This document shows positions 26,836 to 32,162 of a stretch of 32,162 nucleotides of DNA, in pieces. The translations under genes and the position numbers were made by a program. The stretch comes from Verrucomicrobiaceae bacterium (GTDB taxonomy: Bacteria; Verrucomicrobiota; Verrucomicrobiia; Verrucomicrobiales; Verrucomicrobiaceae), in contig JAIXOU010000077.1 of assembly GCA_027486585.1 (NCBI GenBank), positions 1 to 32,162 of the forward strand, written 5' to 3'. The notes beneath the pieces were generated by a model. That model was not told where the DNA came from. It did no database searches and worked only from the letters and a program-made list of their open reading frames with translations. Positions within the stretch are counted from its first letter, which is position 1, and every line of letters begins with the position of its first letter.

Positions 26836-28017
26836 CTACAACTCCCGCACGAAGATGTTTCCATAACCGGCTGCTTGAGAAAGGTCGGCCAAGCCGATGC
26901 TGCCGGTAGCGCTGTGATCGACGGTGACTTCAAAGGTTTTTGGATTGGCGTCTTGGGCCTCAGTGATCGTGACTTTAGCGCTGTTGCCTTTGAGTAGGGC
27001 CCTGATGCGATACCATTTGCCAGGTTTCACTTGGTCAGGGCCGAGCATAATGGGGGCTTTGCCTCCGGCTCCCAGAATGACCAGCGGATGGCTGAGTCCA
27101 CGCACGCAGAGACCAGCGGTTGGTTTGCTGAGGTCCGCTTCCTTGGGGAGATTGACGTCGCAGATGACTTCGCAGTCGCCAAAGGCACCCTCACTCCATA
27201 AAGCGCTGCCGGTTTGGCCTGCTAGCAGTCTGATGGACCAATCCTGGCTCTGCCACTTGGATCCACCAGCGGCAGGGACTTTCCAGCCACGGAAATCCGT
27301 GCCGGTGTAGAGCGGTTTCCAGCCCTGATCCACCGGGGCGGTCATTTCGGCTGTGGCGTTGTTTCCTGGCAGTTCCATGATCCGCACATTTTTGAACTCC
27401 ACCGGCGCGCCTTCGGATTCCAGCGCTAGGTAGCCTTTGCGGTAGTTGCAGTTGTCGCCACCGCTGACCACCTTGCCATTCACAGCCAGGGTCAGTCGGC
27501 CATCCTTGGCCTCGATCCGGTAGTGATTCCATTCGGGGCTGGGCTTGCTGCGGTCTTCGCTTGGAAAGCTGCGTGAGCCGTTGTGCTCGCCGTGGGGATC
27601 CATCGTCGCGCCATGGATTGGGAAAACATCGCCATGCGTGCTGAACCAGCGTGGCTTGGAGGGATCGGCGTTTTTCATGTAGCCATGATCCAGGACTTGA
27701 ACCTCGATTCCCCGCAGGAAAGGCACGCCGGGAGAACTAATGGGCGTGCCCCAGACAAAAATGCCCGAGTTACCGCCTTCGCTCAGGTGACGCCATTCAG
27801 CTTCCAGGATGAAATTTTCATACTGCTTCTCGGTCCTCAGCGCCCCAGTCGGCTTGCCTGTGCAGGAGATGACGCCGTCTTTGATGCTCCAGGTTTCAGG
27901 GGCGCAGTTAGCGTTCACCCAGCCATCCAGGCTGTTTGGCTGAAACATGGGCACCAGTTTTTCTTGAGCCTGGAGGCTGGTCAGGGAGAGCAGAGTGACA
28001 AATAAAAGCTTGGTCAT
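26836..28017 (-). CDS. Secreted DUF1080 protein (3-keto-disaccharide hydrolase-like, two domains)
   Basis: 393 residues with signal peptide MTKLLFVTLLSLTSLQA. The first DUF1080 domain (about 22-216) has MFQPNSLDGW, WSIKDGVISCTG, the GNSGIFVWG motif at 82-90, GIEVQVLDHG at 103-112 and WNHYRIEAKDGRLTLAVNG at 163-181. A second, shorter copy follows at about 232-393 (WKPLYTGTDFRGWKVP, then CEVICDVNLP, then KPGKWYRIRALLKG) but lacks the GNSGI and E-x-QxLD motifs, so it may serve in binding rather than catalysis. Family members have a concanavalin-like sandwich, and several cleave 3-keto-glycosides. In this window the family fits with the GMC dehydrogenase, which could make keto-sugars; that link is inference. 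Confidence 0.88.
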   Translation of the reverse strand: MTKLLFVTLLSLTSLQAQEKLVPMFQPNSLDGWVNANCAPETWSIKDGVISCTGKPTGALRTEKQYENFILEAEWRHLSEGGNSGIFVWGTPISSPGVPFLRGIEVQVLDHGYMKNADPSKPRWFSTHGDVFPIHGATMDPHGEHNGSRSFPSEDRSKPSPEWNHYRIEAKDGRLTLAVNGKVVSGGDNCNYRKGYLALESEGAPVEFKNVRIMELPGNNATAEMTAPVDQGWKPLYTGTDFRGWKVPAAGGSKWQSQDWSIRLLAGQTGSALWSEGAFGDCEVICDVNLPKEADLSKPTAGLCVRGLSHPLVILGAGGKAPIMLGPDQVKPGKWYRIRALLKGNSAKVTITEAQDANPKTFEVTVDHSATGSIGLADLSQAAGYGNIFVREL

Positions 28018-28155
28018 AGTGGCGGCGCGGCTGGGGTTGACTAGAGGAATAACGTAAACGCCGGATCAAGCTCATCTCTATGAGTTTGTTTTTCCGTTTG
28101 CCCATTTCAAGGCAACGGCTTATTTGCGCGCCCGTTTCAAAACCGACTTTCCGCC

Positions 28156-29727
28156 ATGCTCGAATTCTTCCGCCGCCACCGTGGTGCCTTCCTCACCACA
28201 CTGACCGTCATCATCATCCTCAGCTTCTCCGTATGGGGTGGGTGGAAAACTGGCAATGGAGAGCAGATGGCCAGCAGCTCTGATCCTGCCTTTACCATTT
28301 ACGGCAAAGAATACACCGTGGGAGAAATGCAGAAGTTCCAGCGCTATCAGCAGGTCATCTACATGCTGCAAATGTACGATCTACTCGGCCTATCCCAGGC
28401 GGCTCAGGAGCCTGATGCCAAGGGCAATGATTTCGTCTTTAACCTGCTGGTCCTCCAACGTCAGATGGACGATCTGGGCATTCATCCCAGCGATGCAGAG
28501 GCCAAGGCTGAACTGGAAAAGCAAAATGCCCTCCAGGAAAATGGCAAATACAGCCCACAGCGCGCCTACAACCTCCAGCAAAATCTCGGCATGTATGGCA
28601 TGAGCGGCGGCGACATGCTGGAAGTGGCCAAGATCAGCATCGGTTACCGCAAGGTGCAGGAGCTCATCGGCAAGAACTACATCCCATCTCCGATCGAGAC
28701 TGAAAAAGCCTACGCTAGCCGTAATCAGACCCTGAAAATTCAGACCATCGACTTCAAGCTCGAAGACTTCAAAAAAGCTGCTCAGGTGAAGGATGACGAG
28801 ATTCAGAAATACTACGACGAGAAGAAGGATACGTATAAGAGCACCGAAAAGCGCGCCGTGAGCTACGTTCTCTTTGAGAATCCAAAGGACGTGCCACCAC
28901 CGCCAGCCCCAGATCCTAAGGTTCCCGATGCAGCTAAAAAAGCGGAAGAGGCTGCCAAAAAAGCCGAAGAAGACAAGCAGGCCAAACTGAAAGCCCAGGT
29001 GGAACTCGTGAACAAGTTCAATGAGGCCAGCTTTGATGCAGGAGCTAAGTTTGATGACATTGCCAAAAACCTGAAAGTGAAAGTCGAAGTACTGCCTGCC
29101 TTTGCCAATGAGGCTGCTCCAGACGCCATCAAGGATGAAGCCGATCTCCTGAAGCAGATCTTTGCCATCAATAAAGAGCACCGCCCGATCAGTGATCCGG
29201 TCAAAGGCACCAAGGGTTATTATATCTTCACCGTCACCAAGATCGAAGAATCCAAGCAGCAAGCTCTGGCCGAAGTGAAAGACAAAGTGAAAGAAACACT
29301 CGTCACTCAGAAGGCTCAAGAAGCCATGTCGAAAGCCGTCAATGACGCCCGCACCGTTCTGAACGACGGACTCAAAGCAGGCAAGAAAGTCGAAGATCTG
29401 GCCAAGGACAAAAAACTGACCCTGACTCCTGTGAAGGAACTCAGCATCGCCGAACCTGCTGCCGATCTGCCAAACGCCTATCAAATCACCCCTGAAGCCG
29501 AGAAGACCCCCGTCGGTGCAGTAACGAAGGCAATCGACACCGATACAGGTGCCATGCTGGTTTATGTTTCTGCCCGTGAACTCCGCAAGCGCGACGACAG
29601 CGCTGCTCTCCGCAAGACCACCGAAGACCGCAATGCCAGCGACGAGCGCAAGCGTCTCTTTGAAGCCTGGTTCGCCAGCAAGCGCAAGGAAGCTGCCGTG
29701 CGCATGCAGGTGAAAGAAGAAGTTTGA
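28156..29727 (+). CDS. Membrane-anchored periplasmic foldase, PpiD/SurA-like
   Basis: 523 residues. One N-terminal membrane anchor (residues 11-28, AFLTTLTVIIILSFSVWG) follows a basic start (MLEFFRRHRG), so the bulk is periplasmic. Residues 43-230 resemble the SurA/PpiD N-terminal chaperone region (FTIYGKEYTVGEMQKFQRYQ, then LVLQRQMDDLGIHPSDAEAK). The area after 233 (KRAVSYVLFENPKDV) is where the parvulin domain normally starts. It is interrupted by a Pro/Ala/Lys-rich insertion at about 246-280 (KKAEEAAKKAEEDKQAK), and the parvulin motifs are degenerate, so chaperone activity is more likely than isomerase activity. It would assist folding of exported proteins such as those encoded here. The TPR gene follows 9 bp downstream. 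Confidence 0.8.
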   Translation: MLEFFRRHRGAFLTTLTVIIILSFSVWGGWKTGNGEQMASSSDPAFTIYGKEYTVGEMQKFQRYQQVIYMLQMYDLLGLSQAAQEPDAKGNDFVFNLLVLQRQMDDLGIHPSDAEAKAELEKQNALQENGKYSPQRAYNLQQNLGMYGMSGGDMLEVAKISIGYRKVQELIGKNYIPSPIETEKAYASRNQTLKIQTIDFKLEDFKKAAQVKDDEIQKYYDEKKDTYKSTEKRAVSYVLFENPKDVPPPPAPDPKVPDAAKKAEEAAKKAEEDKQAKLKAQVELVNKFNEASFDAGAKFDDIAKNLKVKVEVLPAFANEAAPDAIKDEADLLKQIFAINKEHRPISDPVKGTKGYYIFTVTKIEESKQQALAEVKDKVKETLVTQKAQEAMSKAVNDARTVLNDGLKAGKKVEDLAKDKKLTLTPVKELSIAEPAADLPNAYQITPEAEKTPVGAVTKAIDTDTGAMLVYVSARELRKRDDSAALRKTTEDRNASDERKRLFEAWFASKRKEAAVRMQVKEEV

Positions 29728-29736
29728 TCTCCGATC

Positions 29737-30081
29737 ATGACTGAAGACGCCATGCCTCTCGAAGATCTCTTTGATGAGGCCAACGGCCATCTCGCCATCG
29801 GCGAGATCCAGGAAGCCGTGGTGATCTACCGCCAGTGCGTGGAGCGTGACCCCAACTTCTTTGACGGCTGGCACGCCCTTGGCATGGCCTTGCTGAAAAC
29901 CGAACAAATCAAAGAAGCCATCGGTGCCGGCCTCATGGCCACCACCCTGAAGCCCAACGATCTGCTCGCCTGGACATCCCTCAGCCAAATGTACGTCCGC
30001 AACGGCCAGATCGCCGAAGCTGAAGACGCTAAAGGCAAGGCAAGGATTTTGTCTCTTGGTGGCCGTGTGGTGAAGGAGTAG
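29737..30081 (+). CDS. Small TPR-repeat protein
   Basis: 114 residues, almost entirely three tetratricopeptide repeats at about 8-41 (LFDEANGHLAIGEIQEAVVI), 42-75 (FDGWHALGMALLKTEQIKEA) and 76-109 (LAWTSLSQMYVRNGQIAEAE). There is no signal peptide or membrane segment, so it should be cytoplasmic. It starts 9 bp after the foldase gene and is co-transcribed. TPRs mediate protein-protein contacts; the partner is unknown. Met6 is a possible alternative start. Confidence 0.8.
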   Translation: MTEDAMPLEDLFDEANGHLAIGEIQEAVVIYRQCVERDPNFFDGWHALGMALLKTEQIKEAIGAGLMATTLKPNDLLAWTSLSQMYVRNGQIAEAEDAKGKARILSLGGRVVKE

Positions 30082-30140
30082 GTTCTTGGTTCATCCTTCG
30101 CAGTCTTGCTACGGAGCACCTGAACTCAAGGCGGCATGAT

Positions 30141-30193
30141 TGTGGGACAAAGCGTAAGCTCCCACAGATTATCTCAGAAACCCAATCTGTGGG
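30141..30193. repeat. Overlapping alternative hairpins, REP-like
   Basis: TGTGGGA (30141-30147) pairs with TCCCACA (30160-30166), while CCCACAGATT (30161-30170) pairs perfectly with AATCTGTGGG (30184-30193). The two stems share the CCCACA strand and exclude each other. A further near-copy, AATCTGCGGG, lies at 30202-30211. It lies 60 bases past the TPR stop codon. It may be a REP-type element or a terminator lacking a T tract. Confidence 0.45.
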
Positions 30194-30400
30194 CCTCCCT
30201 GAATCTGCGGGAGTATTCGGGAGAATGTATTCCTCGTTCTTGGTTTTCAAGAGACCTCCTGCTGTTGGCTAGGGCGGCAAACATGCGTCGTTGCTCCCTT
30301 GTAGAGGTATTGGTCCAAGTTAGGGGACCTCGCACCAGCTTCCTGGTCATTTGTCGCCTATGTTCTCTTTCGGCAGCTCTGTGAATAGCATTTTATTTAG

Positions 30401-30565
30401 CCTAGATTCGGGAATGGAAGATCGTTGAGTTGCGCCAGGGCTTGGTTTCACAAGGGTTCTTCGACTCAAAGCGGCTGTGTCTTGGGTGACACCGCCCGAG
30501 AGGCGAAAAGCCTTGTGGAATCAATGACGGATGCAAATCGGCGGTCAGCCATTCCTGAATCTAGG
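30401..30565. mobile_element. 165-bp imperfect palindrome with terminal inverted repeats and 5-bp flanking direct repeats (MITE-like)
   Basis: The termini CCTAGATTCGGGAATGG (30401-30417) and CCATTCCTGAATCTAGG (30549-30565) are inverted copies matching at 16 of 17 positions. Inside, TTTCACAAGG (30446-30455) faces CCTTGTGGAA (30511-30520), and GGCTGTGTC (30473-30481) faces GACACCGCC (30488-30496) around a 6-base loop, so the whole element is one nested palindrome. TTTAG occurs on both outer edges (30396-30400 and 30566-30570) as a possible target-site duplication; the right copy overlaps the stop codon of the immunity gene. No protein is encoded. It may be a miniature inverted-repeat element or a structured RNA. 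Confidence 0.6.
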
Positions 30566-30566
30566 T

Positions 30567-31409
30567 TTAGCTCTTCGGCGGAGCAATGAGCGGGTGCTCG
30601 ATGCTGCCGGTATCGGAGGCTTCGATGATGCGTGTGGTGGGTGGGGCTTTGAGGCGTTTGAGGGTTTTGCGGATTTGGGTCAGCGCTCCTTTCAGGCGAT
30701 GCCGCTCTACCTCCAGGATCACCTCAAAACGACTGTCCACGCCAGCGGAATCCATCGTCATGAGTGAGCCGGATCCATTGACAAATAAATCATCCCCTAG
30801 CTCTTCGGCGATCTCAGATGCCTCTAAGCCTAGCATCTCCTCTGGCTCACATTGGAAGTTCACTTCGATGAGCACAGGACCCTGCGCCGCACCTTCAGGT
30901 TCTTTGATCTTCGGCGGCGTCCAGCGGTCTTCAGGGGCTACCTCGATCCGACGCATCTCTGGCAGCACCGTGCGGATGTAGTTTTCGATCTCTCCATCCT
31001 CTGCACACAATGAAATAGAGGGAAAGAATCCTTTGGCTTCCTCTTCAGATACCCATGTCGAACCACCAAATGGCGCAAAGACTTCGTAAGGCGTAGGCCC
31101 CTTTTTGGCTTCTTGCCTGTAAGCTGAATGTTTAACCACCAGCGGAGGAAAATGAAGCTCCTCTTCAGTGAGCCCCATCTGGCCAACCGTTTGATACCGC
31201 TTCGGAAAATAGGCCCCAGCCCGTAAAGGTTGTTTGAAAGCCGATTTGGTGAACAATTCTGCCTTTTTCGTTGGGTAATTCGTCACGAAGTCAAAGAGCC
31301 ACCCCCTTAATTCATTGCACATGACGAGATAAGCCCAACAGCCATCGGTGACTGGAACCAAGATGATTTCATTGAGTTTAGGACTGCGGCGGAAGGGAGA
31401 GTTACTCAT
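30567..31409 (-). CDS. Imm26-like immunity protein (partner of the adjacent toxin tail)
   Basis: 280 residues, no signal peptide. Residues 11-40 (KLNEIILVPVTDGCWAYLVM, then GWLFDF) resemble the start of Imm26-type immunity proteins, where a short strand ending in PL-x-DG-x-x-Y/A begins the fold. A Pro/Glu-rich hinge near 165-178 leads to a second domain (PVLIEVNFQCEPEEMLGLEA, then GDDLFVNGSGSLMTMDSAGV) of unknown type. The gene starts 5 bp after the stop of the Hint-toxin fragment, the usual layout of polymorphic toxin/immunity pairs, and the immunity call rests largely on that position. Its stop codon is overlapped by the direct repeat flanking the 165-bp palindrome. Alternative: an unrelated cytoplasmic protein. 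Confidence 0.6.
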   Translation of the reverse strand: MSNSPFRRSPKLNEIILVPVTDGCWAYLVMCNELRGWLFDFVTNYPTKKAELFTKSAFKQPLRAGAYFPKRYQTVGQMGLTEEELHFPPLVVKHSAYRQEAKKGPTPYEVFAPFGGSTWVSEEEAKGFFPSISLCAEDGEIENYIRTVLPEMRRIEVAPEDRWTPPKIKEPEGAAQGPVLIEVNFQCEPEEMLGLEASEIAEELGDDLFVNGSGSLMTMDSAGVDSRFEVILEVERHRLKGALTQIRKTLKRLKAPPTTRIIEASDTGSIEHPLIAPPKS

Positions 31410-31414
31410 AAAGT

Positions 31415-32062
31415 TTACCGGATGCGAATGAGCCCCGAACAGGGCTTACCACCATTGGTAGTCTGAAGATAGTTTTGACCCATATCAAGGATATCATCAA
31501 ATCGGGGATGATTACCGCTTAATGGTTTGTCAATGTTCAAAGAGAATCCATCCTCCCGCCACTTGAATTCCTCATAGGCTTCCAAGGCCTGCGCGGTGAC
31601 CTCTCCTTTTGTCCGTGGGCGGTTCCCTCTCCTGCTCAGAATGTCTGAAGCATTTCCGTTATCCCAGAACTGATGCAGTATTTCCACATCGTCAAAACCT
31701 AGGTCGATAGGTGAACCTAATGATGTCTTGCGTCTCAGCCTCTTCTTAGTCTTTGAATACCTTCTTTCAAAAACATCCCGGGGGTCGAAAACTTCTGAGT
31801 CACTTGGCATGCTTGCTTTACCGGTATAATAGTGCCAATTTCCGTTAGCATCCGGCTTCCTTCCCTGATAAATAATCCAAGCTCGTGGACCAGGATTGGT
31901 GTTGTGCGCCAGCACTGGGGCGGCACCTGATAGCACGAAGTAGGAGTGATCGTCATCCACCGTCAGATTGTAAGTGCCACAGGTGTGGTTAAAGGCCGTT
32001 ACAGTCAGAACCGAGACTGGAGCGCCTGCGACATCCAGCAGAGGAACGGGGTCAGGGTGCAA
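31415..32062 (-). CDS. Orphan polymorphic-toxin tail: C-terminal Hint remnant plus toxin domain
   Basis: 215 residues if the TTG at 32062 is used; no ATG is available before the toxin domain, and a stop at 32096-32098 closes the frame 11 codons further up. Residues 16-54 (VSVLTVTAFNHTCGTYNLTV, then DDDHSYFVLSGAAPVLAHNT) are the end of a pretoxin Hint domain with the closing HN. The Hint N-terminus, with its catalytic Cys, is missing. The toxin domain runs from about 58 to 215 and carries WIIYQGRKP, WHYYTGKASMP, VFERRYSKTKKRLRR and, later, TAQALEAYEEF. The order (Y-x-G strand, YYTGKA, Arg-rich helix, Glu in a helix) faintly recalls GIY-YIG nucleases; this is a guess. It could be a silent remnant or a displaced toxin module expressed from TTG. 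Confidence 0.6.
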   Translation of the reverse strand: MHPDPVPLLDVAGAPVSVLTVTAFNHTCGTYNLTVDDDHSYFVLSGAAPVLAHNTNPGPRAWIIYQGRKPDANGNWHYYTGKASMPSDSEVFDPRDVFERRYSKTKKRLRRKTSLGSPIDLGFDDVEILHQFWDNGNASDILSRRGNRPRTKGEVTAQALEAYEEFKWREDGFSLNIDKPLSGNHPRFDDILDMGQNYLQTTNGGKPCSGLIRIR

Positions 32063-32095
32063 CTGGCTGACAAAATAGAATCTATATATGGTTCG

Positions 32096-32162
32096 TTAGA
32101 CATCGGCTTCATCTAAGAACAGCCTCATGCTATCAGGCACTTTTGCCAAGGCTTTCTCGCGC
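32096..32162 (-). CDS. C-terminal end of an unidentified protein (runs off the right edge)
   Basis: On the minus strand the frame is open from the window edge to a TAA at 32096-32098 and ends REKALAKVPDSMRLFLDEAD followed by Val. The composition is protein-like, but 21 codons are too few to identify. It ends 33 bases before the TTG of the toxin tail and in the same frame, so the toxin tail could be a cassette downstream of this gene, or the two could be one gene broken by the stop. Confidence 0.4.
   Translation of the reverse strand, partial: REKALAKVPDSMRLFLDEADV

Larger units (their letters stand above)
30082..30566. other. 485-bp non-coding region between the TPR gene and the immunity gene
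   Basis: No convincing gene is present: the longest frames (for example 30136-30384, +) have poor, Arg/Ser/Leu-heavy composition and match nothing I know. The region holds overlapping REP-like hairpins (30141-30193) and a 165-bp imperfect palindrome (30401-30565). Both flanking genes converge on it, so at least one terminator is expected, but no stem with a T run is visible. Confidence 0.6.

Noticed and set aside
28390..29988. A 532-codon open frame antisense to the PpiD-like gene
   Set aside because: The protein is Phe/Gly/His-heavy, has no recognisable domain, and spans the coding strands of both the foldase and TPR genes; it is a mirror of their strong codon bias.
30082..30245. Direct repeat GTTCTTGGTT at 30082-30091 and 30236-30245, considered as an insertion footprint
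   Set aside because: Only 10 bp, not next to any inverted termini, and compatible with chance.
30136..30384. 82-codon plus-strand frame between the TPR and immunity genes
   Set aside because: Composition (many Arg, Ser, Cys, Leu) is unlike the neighbouring genes, no motif is seen, and it runs through the hairpin cluster.
1..32162. CRISPR array, rRNA, complete insertion sequence, integrase or phage genes
   Set aside because: No regularly spaced repeats, no transposase or integrase motifs and no rRNA sequence were found in any frame or strand.

Overview
The window looks like chromosomal DNA of a Verrucomicrobiota bacterium, close to Prosthecobacter/Verrucomicrobium. The grounds are pseudopilin-like proteins matching the Verru_Chthon cassette families A, C and D, which are known essentially from this phylum, next to an immunoglobulin-repeat surface protein; a row of secreted sulfatases; a DUF1080 protein; a GMC oxidoreductase with a Tat-type gluconate-2-dehydrogenase subunit-3 partner; and start codons that mostly lack a clear Shine-Dalgarno sequence. 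All calls come from reading translations and motifs by eye; no database search was run.

Layout. 1-2967 (+) is the 3' end of a very large exported Ig-repeat protein. 3108-10420 (+) is a cassette A, C, D pseudopilin operon with a candidate promoter at 3052-3080; protein B is not there. 10451-11014 (-) is a SET-domain protein and 11175-12338 (+) a Gfo/Idh/MocA oxidoreductase. A 13-bp-stem terminator (12361-12394) separates the latter from the convergent RNase R gene (12408-14627, -). A Blc-like lipocalin (14702-15259, +) is divergent from rnr.

15302-25752 is all on the minus strand. In transcription order it holds tRNA-Val(TAC), a structured leader, four sulfatases (629, 442, 472 and 455 aa; two of them with overlapping stop/start codons), lysA, a truncated sigma-factor fragment, and the GMC oxidoreductase/subunit-3 pair. 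The sulfatases, GMC dehydrogenase and DUF1080 protein, and possibly the Gfo/Idh enzyme, fit periplasmic breakdown and oxidation of sulfated polysaccharides. All four sulfatases carry a lysine-rich tail or linker.

25814-28017 (-) is a GNAT-like protein and a two-domain DUF1080 protein. 28156-30081 (+) is a PpiD/SurA-like membrane-anchored foldase followed by a small TPR protein. 30082-30566 is non-coding and contains overlapping hairpins and a 165-bp imperfect palindrome flanked by 5-bp direct repeats, which looks like a MITE or a structured RNA. It abuts the stop codon of an Imm26-like immunity gene (30567-31409, -). That gene lies 5 bp downstream of an orphan polymorphic-toxin tail with a truncated Hint domain (31415-32062, -). 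The last 21 codons of another minus-strand gene end at the right edge.

Most notable: the 165-bp palindrome with target-site-like repeats, the orphan Hint-toxin/immunity pair, the cassette without B, the sigma-factor remnant, the lysine-rich sulfatase tails, and the alternative-pairing leader before the sulfatase operon.
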